Shown in pieces: positions 46,181 through 55,031 of a stretch of 64,000 nucleotides of DNA. Source of the DNA: Bacteroidaceae bacterium (GTDB taxonomy: Bacteria; Bacteroidota; Bacteroidia; Bacteroidales; Bacteroidaceae); NCBI GenBank assembly GCA_024699495.1, contig JAILPK010000012.1, positions 1 through 64,000 of the forward strand, in the 5' to 3' direction. The notes below the pieces were generated by a model. The model saw nothing but the letters and a program-made list of their open reading frames with translations. It was not told where the DNA came from and did not search any database. Made by a program: the position numbers and the translations under genes. Positions within the stretch are counted from its first letter, which is position 1; every line of letters starts with the position of its first letter.

Positions 46181-48202
46181 TCAAAAAGCTCCAGCCAAAT
46201 CGTCCACATATTGTGCGAGGTGGCGGTAGAAGGGATGGCGACAGAGGGTGGCGCGGTCTCCTATGATAATTAGTTTCATGCGAGCGCGGGTGATTGCTAC
46301 GTTCATTCGCCGGAGGTCACGAAGGAAACCTATATTTCCGTCTTCATTGCTGCGGACGAGACTGATGATGATGATGTCGCGCTCCTGCCCCTGAAAACCG
46401 TCCACGGTATTCACGGTGATAAGGGAGCGGTAGGGTTTCCAGTAACTGTCGCGACGCAACATCTTACGCAGCAGACCGACCTGCCCCTTGTAGGGCGAGA
46501 TTATCCCCACGTCTATACGCTCCTCCATTATACGCTCCTTCCCTATCCTCTCGAAATAGTCACGTAGGGTGCGGAGGGTCTGTTCGGCCTCGGCGGGATT
46601 GGAATAGGAAAGGCCGTCGCCCTGCTCGCCGAAGACAGAGGGGGCGATGTCGGAAGGCAGCTGTTCGGAGCTCGCAGCGCCCCCCCTCCCCACTTTCCCA
46701 GGGGGGAGGACCGATGGGTTCGAGGCACGCGAAGCGGGTTGTTCGAAGACGGGTGTGGCAGAAAGCGGTTCGTGCCACTCTACCGCGGTGTCCCAATCCA
46801 AAATACCGCGATATTTCACTTCGGGGGCGCTGGTTAGGAGTCCGCCGTAGAACTCTCTATTAGGGAACTGCATGATTTCTTCTGCCATGCGGTACTGAAT
46901 CCGCAGAAGGCTGACGGCCTGCGGTTTCTGCTCTACAATATACTGCATCAGAGTGCGGTCCAGGCCGCCGCGCATGGCTTCGGGGCTCTTCACGGTAGGC
47001 GGGAGCTGACGATGATCGCCGGCAAGGATTACGCGATGGACTTTCTGTATGGCAATCCAACAGGCTGCCTCCAACGCCTGTGCAGCCTCATCGATGAAGA
47101 GTGTGCCGAATTTCATTCCATCGAGGATATGGTTGGCAGAGCCAGTCAGGGTGCAAGCGACGACTCTGGTGTCGGCAAATATTGCTTCGCGGATAGCATA
47201 CTCCAGTTCGTCGGCGCGGTCACGCAGTCGTGAAATCTTCTGATGACGACTGTCGCTGCTGCCGCTCCGTGAGGCGTAGATGTCGCGGATGGCTTTGCGC
47301 ACGGCCCATAGTTGGTCATATAGAGGGTGACTCTCGAAACGACGTTCGTAAGTGAAAGAGAGCATCTTGTCTGTGACGCGAGTGGGGTTACCGACACGCA
47401 GCACGGAGACACCCCTGTCGGTCAGTTTTTCTGCTATCCAATCGACAGCCATATTCGACTGAGCACAGACGAGTACCTGGTTCTCACGCCGCAGAGTCTC
47501 ATAGACTGCCTCGACCAAAGTGGTGGTTTTGCCGGTGCCGGGCGGGCCGTGAACGACAGCCACGTCCTTCGCCCACAGCACTTCGTTTACGGCTGCCTGC
47601 TGCGAAGTGTTCAGCCAAGGGAAGCGTACGGGGTCGAATGTGTACTTGCCTATGGGGGCTGAGGAGTGGAACATATCACGCAGTTCTGCCAGACGGCCGC
47701 TCCGCGCCTGAATGACTCTGTCCAGCGCATCGAACATCAGTCTGTAGGTGTATTCATCAAGATAGAGTTGGATGCCGAGACGATCGGCCGCACGAATCTG
47801 CTCCATGGCATCCCCGTCGGGGAGGGCTACGATCATGCGGTTATCCTCGACGTAACTGACCTGTGCCACGAACTTGAAGTAATGAAGCATGCCACCTGTA
47901 TTGTGGAAATCGCCAGAGGCATCCTGGGAGAAGAAGCACACCGGCTTGCCCGGTTCGAAGAGGCTCCCGCCCCCGTCGGGCAGAGGCATCTGGGCCTTCA
48001 CCTCCACCACCAGTTGGTCGAGTGAGTTGCGGTAAGCGTGTCCGAGGGAGAGAGGATACCACGCCATGCCGCGCTGGACCTTGCGTCCGATGCCCGTAGC
48101 TTCGGTGAGGCGGCGGAACTCCTCCTTCTCGTATGCATACTCCGCCTGGAGCAGCTCGCGCTGGCGAGTGAGCAGAGCTATTGGCGAGTCAGAATTCATC
48201 AT
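46181..48202 (-). CDS. Upf1/IGHMBP2-like superfamily 1 helicase
   Basis: A 673-residue SF1B helicase. Walker A GPPGTGKTTTLVEAVYETL, Walker B FIDEAAQALEAACW, motif III GDHRQLPPTVKS, and late motifs TVDGFQGQERDIIIISLVRS and NVAITRARMKLIIIG. It would unwind DNA or RNA 5'-3' and may act on R-loops or repair intermediates. Residues about 505-555 form an unusual Pro/Gly/Ala/Ser-rich loop encoded by a GC palindrome-like sequence. The start at 48202 (MMNSDSPIALL) follows from the -7 box at 48219; the open frame runs further upstream. Confidence 0.88.
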   Translation of the reverse strand: MMNSDSPIALLTRQRELLQAEYAYEKEEFRRLTEATGIGRKVQRGMAWYPLSLGHAYRNSLDQLVVEVKAQMPLPDGGGSLFEPGKPVCFFSQDASGDFHNTGGMLHYFKFVAQVSYVEDNRMIVALPDGDAMEQIRAADRLGIQLYLDEYTYRLMFDALDRVIQARSGRLAELRDMFHSSAPIGKYTFDPVRFPWLNTSQQAAVNEVLWAKDVAVVHGPPGTGKTTTLVEAVYETLRRENQVLVCAQSNMAVDWIAEKLTDRGVSVLRVGNPTRVTDKMLSFTYERRFESHPLYDQLWAVRKAIRDIYASRSGSSDSRHQKISRLRDRADELEYAIREAIFADTRVVACTLTGSANHILDGMKFGTLFIDEAAQALEAACWIAIQKVHRVILAGDHRQLPPTVKSPEAMRGGLDRTLMQYIVEQKPQAVSLLRIQYRMAEEIMQFPNREFYGGLLTSAPEVKYRGILDWDTAVEWHEPLSATPVFEQPASRASNPSVLPPGKVGRGGAASSEQLPSDIAPSVFGEQGDGLSYSNPAEAEQTLRTLRDYFERIGKERIMEERIDVGIISPYKGQVGLLRKMLRRDSYWKPYRSLITVNTVDGFQGQERDIIIISLVRSNEDGNIGFLRDLRRMNVAITRARMKLIIIGDRATLCRHPFYRHLAQYVDDLAGAF
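46680..46710. repeat. palindrome-like GC sequence inside the helicase gene
   Basis: CCCCCC (46681-46686) and GGGGGG (46701-46706) around TCCCCACTTTCCCA, then AGGA. Base order resembles the intergenic palindromes at 43184 and 45351. It is translated in frame into a flexible loop (SNPSVLPPGKVGRGGAASSE). Confidence 0.55.
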
Positions 48203-48218
48203 TTCAGATTTTTGGGCG

Positions 48219-48226
48219 CAAAGATA
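48219..48226 (-). promoter_or_regulatory. -7 box of the helicase gene
   Basis: TATCTTTG on the minus strand, 17 bp before the start at 48202. The -33 region lacks a clear TTTG. Confidence 0.6.
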
Positions 48227-48247
48227 TAAAAAAAACACGTGGCAGAT

Positions 48248-48277
48248 GTTGTATCTCATAAAAAAAGCCTACATTTG
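48248..48277 (+). promoter_or_regulatory. promoter of the DUF5687 exporter operon
   Basis: GTTG (48248-48251), 18-nt spacer, TACATTTG (48270-48277). The box ends only 4 bp before the likely start codon at 48282, so the transcript would have almost no leader. Confidence 0.55.
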
Positions 48278-48281
48278 CACC

Positions 48282-49700
48282 ATGTTAAAGGAATTACTAC
48301 ATTTATGGTTTATGCAGCAACGCCGGCAGTTCAGATGGTCGCGCGTGCTGACGATGGTCTATTTCATGATTTGGCCGCTGATTATCGTGGTGGCAGTAAT
48401 TGCCGGGACCGCCGACCAGACGAGAAGCCTCGCAGCTAAATACGACACCTGGCTCTTCATCCCCCTAGCCTCTGCCATTCTCATCCTGCCCGACGTGCTG
48501 ATGAAACTGATATTCAATGACTCGGCAGCTATCATGGATGACTGTCTGCGCACCAAGCCGATACCTACGAGGGACTGGAGCCGCTTCACCGCGATAACAA
48601 CGCTGCTGGACTTCTGGAACTGGATGCTGCCGCTGCTGACCGCCATTTTCTGTTTTGCCATTGTGCCTACCCCGGTGGCTATCGCCGCCACCCTGTGCGT
48701 GGCGCTGCAGTCGCAGATGCTTGCATGGCTGGTGACCGACATCCACAAGGCGCCGGGGAACCAATATACGCTGCCGCTGTGGGCCGGACTGATTGCTTAT
48801 CTCATAGGAAAGAACGTGGTGGGTGTCGCCATCGTTGCAGCGGGTCTAAGTGCCGGGGAGAGCGGCGGGGCGATGAACTGGGTGGGACCGGCGGGGCTGG
48901 TTCTCACAGTAGCCATCGACTGTCTGCTGCTATGGCTTCTCTATAGTTATTTCGGACGCATGCGCGCATACGATGAACATGAGACACACACAGAACGGGC
49001 TCACCGCATCGGGGAAATCACTCTCTTCAGCACTGAATACCTCGGCGTATGGCGCAGCAAACGCTTCCGCCTGCCAATCCTGCTCATCTCTGCCCTATTC
49101 CTGCTGCAGGCATACCAGCAGCAGTCTGCCACCATTCAGGCAGATTTCCACGGGCTAAACATCGGTGTCTATTTTCTGCTGTGCTGGCCGTCGATGTTCC
49201 TCGGCCAATGGGTATTCGGAGTGGAGGCCAATTACTTCCACGGACTATGGACCAAGCCCTACTCCATAGAGCAGCTGCTTCGCCGCAAATTCTATTTCTT
49301 CGTGATCATCACCTCGGCGATGGCAATACTGCTCGTGCCGGCAATTATATGGATGGGACTGTCGCCAGTGAGGCTGCTCTCGTTGCTCCTCTTCACCTGT
49401 TTTGCACAGAACCTCATGATGATGCCCACCTGCCTGCTGGCCACACGAGTCGACCTCTTCTCGTCGGCCTTCTTCAACTATCAGGGAGCGAACAAGGGGG
49501 TGAACCTCTATGGGTTGCTGATATTCATCCCTATCATCATCTACACAGCAGCTTCACTCCTGCTCAAAGGGTGGATGGCAGACGCCCTGTTCGCAGGCAT
49601 CGGGCTATTAGGGGTTGCAATACACCGGCCGGTGCTGCGATGGCTGGCCAACAGGTGGATCGCAAACAGGCATAAGCACATGGAGAGATACTGCTCATAA
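48282..49700 (+). CDS. DUF5687 ABC-exporter membrane subunit
   Basis: A 472-residue multi-spanning protein with about ten membrane helices (for example MIWPLIIVVAVIAGTA, FIPLASAILILPDVLMKLIF, LLIFIPIIIYTAASLLL). The pattern and the following ATPase gene fit DUF5687, the ABC-2-like permease type of Bacteroidota. The substrate is unknown. I start at the ATG at 48282 (MLKELLHLWFM); the longer open frame would overlap the helicase gene and the promoter. It ends 73 bp before the ATPase gene. Confidence 0.85.
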   Translation: MLKELLHLWFMQQRRQFRWSRVLTMVYFMIWPLIIVVAVIAGTADQTRSLAAKYDTWLFIPLASAILILPDVLMKLIFNDSAAIMDDCLRTKPIPTRDWSRFTAITTLLDFWNWMLPLLTAIFCFAIVPTPVAIAATLCVALQSQMLAWLVTDIHKAPGNQYTLPLWAGLIAYLIGKNVVGVAIVAAGLSAGESGGAMNWVGPAGLVLTVAIDCLLLWLLYSYFGRMRAYDEHETHTERAHRIGEITLFSTEYLGVWRSKRFRLPILLISALFLLQAYQQQSATIQADFHGLNIGVYFLLCWPSMFLGQWVFGVEANYFHGLWTKPYSIEQLLRRKFYFFVIITSAMAILLVPAIIWMGLSPVRLLSLLLFTCFAQNLMMMPTCLLATRVDLFSSAFFNYQGANKGVNLYGLLIFIPIIIYTAASLLLKGWMADALFAGIGLLGVAIHRPVLRWLANRWIANRHKHMERYCS

Positions 49701-49773
49701 ATGCTGGAAATTAAAAGGCTCAAGGGCTAATTTCCCGGGCAAAATAACAGATTTTAGACTAAGGGTTCAGTAT

Positions 49774-50481
49774 ATGGAAATCAAGATAACAGAATTAAAG
49801 AAAGTATATGGCGAGCAGACGGCGCTCGACATCCCCGACCTGACATTAGAATCAGGCCAGCTAATCGGCCTCGTGGGGAACAACGGCGCGGGCAAGACCA
49901 CTCTTATGCGCCTTATCTTAGATATTATCGGAGCGACTGAGGGGTATGTGGAAAGCAACGGGAGGCGCGTGGAACGCGACGAAGAATGGAAGAAATATAC
50001 CGGCTCATTCATCGACGGCCGTTTTCTGGTGGATTTCTTCACCCCGGAAGAGTATTTCTCTTTCATAGCACGTATCTACGGGATGGATGAAGAGACGCTG
50101 AAGCGTCGGCTACAGCCTTTCGAACCGCTCATGCATGGCGAGGTGCTTGGCACAAACAAATACCTCAAAGACTTCTCCGAAGGTAACCGCCAGAAGGTGG
50201 GCATCATCGGCGCCATGATCCTGCAGCCTAAAGTGCTGATTCTCGACGAACCGTTTAATTACCTAGACCCCTCCTCGCAGATCATCGTCTCACGGCTGAT
50301 TCAGCAGATGAACCGCGAACAGGGGACGACGGTGCTTATCTCAAGCCATAACCTCAGTTTCGTGGCTGACATCTCCACCCGCATCCACCTCCTGGAGAAA
50401 GGACGCGTAATAAAAGACCTCGAAAACCGCGAAGGCTCAGCTACAGAAGAACTTCGGGAATACTTCGAAGGAGGGATTTGA
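49774..50481 (+). CDS. ABC transporter ATP-binding protein
   Basis: A 235-residue ATPase: Walker A GLVGNNGAGKTTLMRLI (residues 30-46), Q-loop region YTGSFIDGRFLVDFF, signature LKDFSEGNRQKVGIIG (SEGNR replaces the usual SGGQ), Walker B VLILDEPFNYLDP and the H-loop LISSHNLSF. It partners the DUF5687 permease just upstream, together forming a simple exporter. The start at 49774 (MEIKITELKKVYG) suits the family; a longer frame upstream is inside the permease gene. Confidence 0.92.
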   Translation: MEIKITELKKVYGEQTALDIPDLTLESGQLIGLVGNNGAGKTTLMRLILDIIGATEGYVESNGRRVERDEEWKKYTGSFIDGRFLVDFFTPEEYFSFIARIYGMDEETLKRRLQPFEPLMHGEVLGTNKYLKDFSEGNRQKVGIIGAMILQPKVLILDEPFNYLDPSSQIIVSRLIQQMNREQGTTVLISSHNLSFVADISTRIHLLEKGRVIKDLENREGSATEELREYFEGGI

Positions 50482-50833
50482 AGCAATCAGGCGGAGGCCA
50501 TGGATAGATGAGGGATGAGAGGATGGCCTGCAGGCGTTGGGGCAGCCGAAGCGGTTAAGGCTTAGAATTTAGAGGTCAGAGAAAGAGCGGTGCGCGCAGA
50601 TGAGCGATAACCTACGGGCAGCAGCTAATGGCAAAACCATCAGCCAAGATAAGCGCTGGGGCGCTTTTGCGGCAGGCCGCGGCTCTGAGAAAATGGCTAG
50701 AACTAAGAAAAAAGGCAAAGACTCTGAGAAAATGGCTAAGCCCCTGGAAATGGCTAGGACTTGAGAAAATGGCTAGGGCTTGAGAAAATGGCTAGGGCTC
50801 GGGAGTAAGTTTTTTATACCTTTGTCACCTCAC
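50482..50833 (+). other. gene-free stretch with the dispersed element
   Basis: 350 bp without a gene, mostly filled by copy B of the dispersed element (50602-50810). A -7-like TACCTTTG on the plus strand at 50817-50824 has no good -33 box and would run antisense to the lipoprotein gene. Confidence 0.6.
50602..50810 (+). repeat. copy B of the dispersed structured element with tandem tail
   Basis: GAGCGATAACCTACGGGCA, GCAGCTAATGG, hairpin AAGCGC-TGGG-GCGCTTTT, GCGGCTCTGAG, then six degenerate 19-20-bp units of the type TTGAGAAAATGGCTAGGGC; the last two are identical 19-mers (50761-50779, 50780-50798). It matches 43419-43556 in reverse orientation. The hairpin stem is kept although the bases differ. 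Confidence 0.75.
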
Positions 50834-51292
50834 TTACTGATTTTGTGCGTCTATTTCTATCTTGCGGACATAGAACTTCACTTTGGCGCAGAGTTCGTCA
50901 TAATGATTTTCCAATTGCTGCACATGGCGGCGCTGAGTATAAAAGGATTCGTTGGTTACGCCGTTGACCATAGGAGCCAGGCCTCCAAGAGCCTGACGCT
51001 CATGCTCCAGTTGCATATCCAAGCGGGCGAGGGTGTCGCGCGTTTCAATCAGTTCTATACTGTCGAGGGTAAGAATTGCAGCACGGCGCACGGCTATGGC
51101 ATGGGGATGGCGCTGACGAAGTGAGATGATGGTGTCGCGGGCAGCTTCAAACTGACTGTTGGCCAAGAGCACACGGGCCTCACTGAGCATCCCTCCGGCC
51201 TGCAGTTCCTGTCGGTCGAGAGTCTCGTGGCACGAAGTGAGCAGGAGAGCGCCCAAAACGGTGTATTTTACAATTGGGAGATAATGCTTCAT
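50834..51292 (-). CDS. small lipoprotein with helical domain
   Basis: A 152-residue lipoprotein: MKHYLPIVKYTVLGALLLTSC gives a lipobox with Cys21. The mature part is helical and charged, with heptad-like stretches (EARVLLANSQFEAARDTIIS, LARLDMQLEHERQALGG, RRHVQQLENHYDELCAKVKF) suggesting a coiled coil or TPR-like pair. No named family. The start at 51292 is set by the -7 box at 51316; the open frame extends upstream. It is divergent from cca. Confidence 0.72.
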   Translation of the reverse strand: MKHYLPIVKYTVLGALLLTSCHETLDRQELQAGGMLSEARVLLANSQFEAARDTIISLRQRHPHAIAVRRAAILTLDSIELIETRDTLARLDMQLEHERQALGGLAPMVNGVTNESFYTQRRHVQQLENHYDELCAKVKFYVRKIEIDAQNQ

Positions 51293-51315
51293 CAGCCTTT
51301 TTTGTGTTTCGAAGG

Positions 51316-51323
51316 CAAAAGTA
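51316..51323 (-). promoter_or_regulatory. -7 box of the helical lipoprotein gene
   Basis: TACTTTTG on the minus strand, 24 bp before the start codon at 51292. Confidence 0.55.
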
Positions 51324-51367
51324 GGATTTTTTTTCATGTAGTGAACGACTCTTTCAGCATATTTTTG

Positions 51368-51375
51368 TAATTTTG
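51368..51375 (+). promoter_or_regulatory. -7 box of cca
   Basis: TAATTTTG, 48 bp before the ATG at 51423; -33 element not clear. Confidence 0.5.
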
Positions 51376-51422
51376 CGCACGATTTTGCAACATTTAAGCA
51401 TTTATCACGCATTTTCCCGCCT

Positions 51423-52853
51423 ATGCGACACCTTTCCCAACCTGAATTAGCCGACATACTTGACCGCCCCGTATTCCATCTTATAGGTGAGGTGGCCGAC
51501 AGCCTCGGAATGGAATGTTATGTGGTAGGGGGATTCGTACGTGATCTTTTTTTGGAGCGTCCCTCGAAGGATATCGACGTAGTAGTAGTTGGGAGCGGAA
51601 TCACTCTGGCCAAAGGGGTGGCCAAAAGAATCGGTAGGAACGCCCACCTGAGTGTGTTCAAGAATTTCGGCACAGCACAGGTGAGATGGGGAGACGAAGA
51701 ATTGGAATTTGTGGGGGCACGGCGCGAGAGCTATAGCCACGACTCCCGTAACCCGATTGTTGAGGACGGCACTCTGGAAGACGACCAAAACCGACGCGAC
51801 TTCACCATAAACGCCATGGCCGTTTGTCTGAACCGCGAACACTTCGGCGAGTTGGTGGACCCTTTCGACGGCGTGTGGGATTTGGAAGACCGAATCATCT
51901 CCACCCCTCTGGACCCCGATGTGACCTTCTCCGACGACCCGCTGCGAATGATGAGATGCATCCGCTTTGCCACCCAGCTGAATTTCGAGATTGAGGAAGA
52001 GACAGCAGAAGCGCTGAAACGCAACCGCGAACGCATCAGCATAATTTCACAGGAGCGCATCACCGACGAGCTGCAGAAGATTATGTCTTCGGACTCGCCC
52101 AGTCGCGGACTAGAGCTGCTCTTTTCCTGCGGACTGCTCGAACTGATATTCCCCGAACTTTATGCCATGCACGGCACCGAAAGCGTAGGGGGGCGCAGTC
52201 ACAAAGACAACTTCTGGCACACACTCGAAGTGCTGGAGAATGTGGTCCAGGCCGGAGGTGAATTATGGCTTCGTTGGGCCGCGCTGTTGCATGACATAGG
52301 CAAGCCGAAGACCAAGCGGTGGGAGGCAACAGCAGGATGGACATTCCATAATCACAACTACGTAGGCGCGAAGATGGTGCCGCAGATATTCCGCCGCATG
52401 AAACTGCCTACGGACGAGCGCATGCGATATGTTGAAAAACTTGTATCGCTGCACATGCGGCCGATAGCTATCGCCGACGAGGAGGTGACAGACAGCGCCG
52501 TGCGACGCCTGCTTTTTGAGGCCGGTGACGACATAGACGACCTGATGACGCTATGCGAGGCCGACATAACAACGAAGAACAACGACCGCAAGCAGCGGTT
52601 CCTGGACAATTTCCGGTTGGTGCGCCACAAACTTGTGGATCTCGAGGAGCGTGACCGAATACGCAATTTCCAGCCCCCTGTGAGCGGCGAGGAAATCATG
52701 GAACGTTTCCATCTGAAGCCCTCGAAGACAGTGGGAGTGATCAAGGAAGCCATCAAAGACGCCATTCTCGACGGCGTCATCCCCAACGAATACGACGCCG
52801 CCCTCGCTTTCGCCATCAGGAAAGCGCAGGAAATGGGAATCTCCAGCGACTGA
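51423..52853 (+). CDS. cca: CCA-adding tRNA nucleotidyltransferase with HD domain
   Basis: A 476-residue class II nucleotidyltransferase that builds or repairs the CCA end of tRNA. Head motif VVGGFVRDLFLERPSKDIDV has the GG and D-x-D metal site (about residues 35-54). RRDFTINAMAVCLN and DPLRMMRCIRFATQLNF are the neck motifs. An HD domain follows (WLRWAALLHDIGKPKT, HLH-type metal ligands H-HD), which may give phosphohydrolase activity as in E. coli. Whether it adds all of CCA or only part cannot be said from this sequence. Confidence 0.92.
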   Translation: MRHLSQPELADILDRPVFHLIGEVADSLGMECYVVGGFVRDLFLERPSKDIDVVVVGSGITLAKGVAKRIGRNAHLSVFKNFGTAQVRWGDEELEFVGARRESYSHDSRNPIVEDGTLEDDQNRRDFTINAMAVCLNREHFGELVDPFDGVWDLEDRIISTPLDPDVTFSDDPLRMMRCIRFATQLNFEIEEETAEALKRNRERISIISQERITDELQKIMSSDSPSRGLELLFSCGLLELIFPELYAMHGTESVGGRSHKDNFWHTLEVLENVVQAGGELWLRWAALLHDIGKPKTKRWEATAGWTFHNHNYVGAKMVPQIFRRMKLPTDERMRYVEKLVSLHMRPIAIADEEVTDSAVRRLLFEAGDDIDDLMTLCEADITTKNNDRKQRFLDNFRLVRHKLVDLEERDRIRNFQPPVSGEEIMERFHLKPSKTVGVIKEAIKDAILDGVIPNEYDAALAFAIRKAQEMGISSD

Positions 52854-52914
52854 CTCATGTCATTTCAAGGGCGTAAAAAAATTAAAAATATCAAAATTTA
52901 CGCCACATATATCT

Positions 52915-52942
52915 CTTGACATAATAATTTTACGTATCTTTG
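52915..52942 (+). promoter_or_regulatory. promoter of tig-clpP-clpX
   Basis: CTTG (52915-52918) and TATCTTTG (52935-52942), spacer 16, a little short. It puts the start of tig at 52991, not at the upstream end of the frame (52940). Confidence 0.6.
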
Positions 52943-52990
52943 CGCGCTCTTAACGCAAACGGATACATAAATAATATATTAAGCACATCA

Positions 52991-54346
52991 ATGAACGTTC
53001 AATTTGACAAGAAAAGCCCTGTGGTTGGAGAGTTAACAATCACCATCGGGAAAGCTGATTACCAAGAGCGCGTGGAAAAGGCGCTGAAAGACTATCGCAA
53101 GAAAGCCAACATGCCGGGTTTCCGCCCCGGACAAGTGCCTATGAGCCTGCTGCGCAAGCGCTTCGGTAGCGAAGTTACTGCCGAAGAGGTTCAGAAACTG
53201 CTGAGCGAAAAGCTCTACGACTATATCCGCGAAGAGAAAATCGACATGCTCGGCGAGCCCCTGGCCAGCGACAAGCAACAGGCCGTTGATTTCGAGGCCG
53301 AGAACATAGACTTCATCTTCGATATCGCCATCGCGCCGGAATTTGACGCCACACTCACAGCCAAGGATAAGATCCCCTATTACACAATACAGGTCACCGA
53401 CGACATGGTGGACAAGCAGGTGCAGGCCTATGCTCAGCGCAACGGGCACTACGACAAGGTTGACACATGGCAGGAAGGCGACATGACCAAAGGTATCATT
53501 GCCGAACTGGATGAGGAAGGGAATGTCAAGGAAGGCGGCATACAGGTGGAGGACGCAGTAATCCTGCCTGGCTACTTCAAGGACGATGAGCAGAAGAAGG
53601 TGTTCGAGGATGTCAAGGTCAACACCGTGGTTACCTTCAACCCCGCCAAAGCATACAACGACAGCGACGTCGAACTGGCATCACTGCTGCATATCTCCAA
53701 GGAAGAGGCTGCCGGAGTGCGCGGCGACTTCAGCTATCAGATTACCGAAATCACACGTTATGTGCCGAGCGAGCTGACACAGGAGCTCTTCGACAACATC
53801 TTCGGCGAGGGCAAGGTGAAGAGCGAGGAAGAGTTCCGCAAGGCTATCACCGACCAGCTGACCGAACAGTTTGCCGCCGACGCACAATTCCGCTTCATGT
53901 TCGATGTGCGCCAGTATCTGGAGAAGCGCATCGGCACCCTGGAGTGGCCCGACGAACTGCTTAAACGCATCATGCTGGCTAACAACAGAGACAAGGGCGA
54001 GCAGTATGTAGAAGAGAACTACGAAGGCAGCATCCACGAACTGGGCTGGCATCTGATCAAGAACAAACTCGTTGAGCAGACAGGAATCAAGATAGAGCAG
54101 GACGACCTGCTCGAGATGGCCAAGGAACAGACCCGCATGCAGTTTGCACAGTATGGCATGGCCAACGTACCCGACGAGCTGATCACCAACTATGCCACCG
54201 AGCAACTCAAGAAGCGCGAGCAGGTGGATGCCCTTATCGAGCGCGCTACAGAGAAGAAACTCGGTATCGCACTCAAGGAGACCGTCAAGCTCACTAAGAA
54301 GGACATCACGATGGAGGATTTCCAGAAGTTGTTTGAAAACAAATAA
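52991..54346 (+). CDS. tig: trigger factor
   Basis: A 451-residue ribosome-associated chaperone. The ribosome-binding signature is MPGFRPGQVPMSLLRKRFG (about residues 39-57), equivalent to the GFRxGxxP loop. The middle PPIase domain (WQEGDMTKGIIAELDEEGNV) is reduced compared with E. coli, as usual in Bacteroidota, and the rest is the helical chaperone body. It is 6 bp upstream of clpP, the standard tig-clpP-clpX order. Confidence 0.93.
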   Translation: MNVQFDKKSPVVGELTITIGKADYQERVEKALKDYRKKANMPGFRPGQVPMSLLRKRFGSEVTAEEVQKLLSEKLYDYIREEKIDMLGEPLASDKQQAVDFEAENIDFIFDIAIAPEFDATLTAKDKIPYYTIQVTDDMVDKQVQAYAQRNGHYDKVDTWQEGDMTKGIIAELDEEGNVKEGGIQVEDAVILPGYFKDDEQKKVFEDVKVNTVVTFNPAKAYNDSDVELASLLHISKEEAAGVRGDFSYQITEITRYVPSELTQELFDNIFGEGKVKSEEEFRKAITDQLTEQFAADAQFRFMFDVRQYLEKRIGTLEWPDELLKRIMLANNRDKGEQYVEENYEGSIHELGWHLIKNKLVEQTGIKIEQDDLLEMAKEQTRMQFAQYGMANVPDELITNYATEQLKKREQVDALIERATEKKLGIALKETVKLTKKDITMEDFQKLFENK

Positions 54347-54352
54347 GACATC

Positions 54353-55024
54353 ATGAACAGCGATTTCAGAAAATATGCCACCGGTCACCTGGGCCTCAAC
54401 GGACAGGCTCTGGATGACGTGGTAAGCATGCAAAATCAATATCTCAACCCCTATATTCTCGAGGAGCGCCAGCTCAACGTGACACAGATGGATGTGTTCT
54501 CCCGTCTGATGATGGACCGCATCATTTTCCTCGGCACGCAGGTGGACTCTTACACCGCCAACACGTTGCAGGCACAGCTCCTCTATCTCGACTCCGTGGA
54601 TCCGGGCAAAGACATCTCCATATACATCAACTCGCCTGGCGGAAGCGTATATGACGGGCTCGGGATATATGACACCATGCAGTTCATCACCAGCGACGTG
54701 GCAACTATCTGCACTGGTATGGCAGCCTCGATGGCCGCCGTGCTGCTCGTGTCCGGCAAGGAAGGCAAGCGCAGCGCACTGACCCACAGTCGCGTGATGA
54801 TCCACCAGCCGATGGGCGGCGCACAGGGACAGGCCAGCGACATTGAAATCACAGCACGCGAAATAGGCAAACTGAAGCAGGAACTATACCGCATCATTGC
54901 CGACCATAGCCACACCGACTTCGACAAGGTATGGGCTGACGGCGACCGCGACTATTGGATGACCGCTCAGGAAGCCAAGGAATACGGAATGATTGACCAA
55001 GTCCTGAGCCGCAAGGCAGAATAA
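54353..55024 (+). CDS. clpP: ClpP protease subunit
   Basis: A 223-residue serine protease with the full triad: Ser126 in [11 protein letters not shown], His151 in [13 protein letters not shown] and Asp200 in [29 protein letters not shown] binds substrate. Two stacked heptamers form the chamber and ClpX feeds it. The N-terminus is longer than E. coli's by some 20 residues. It lies between tig (6 bp) and clpX (7 bp). Confidence 0.96.
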   Translation: MNSDFRKYATGHLGLNGQALDDVVSMQNQYLNPYILEERQLNVTQMDVFSRLMMDRIIFLGTQVDSYTANTLQAQLLYLDSVDPGKDISIYINSPGGSVYDGLGIYDTMQFITSDVATICTGMAASMAAVLLVSGKEGKRSALTHSRVMIHQPMGGAQGQASDIEITAREIGKLKQELYRIIADHSHTDFDKVWADGDRDYWMTAQEAKEYGMIDQVLSRKAE

Positions 55025-55031
55025 CGATTAT

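Noticed and set aside
50602-50810. Retron or diversity-generating element
   Set aside because: A structured element with a hairpin and repetitive tail suggested it, but no reverse transcriptase gene lies near either copy.
50817-50824. Plus-strand promoter giving an antisense RNA to the lipoprotein gene
   Set aside because: TACCTTTG is present but there is no -33 TTTG at 19-21 nt, and nothing downstream on that strand before cca, which has its own box.
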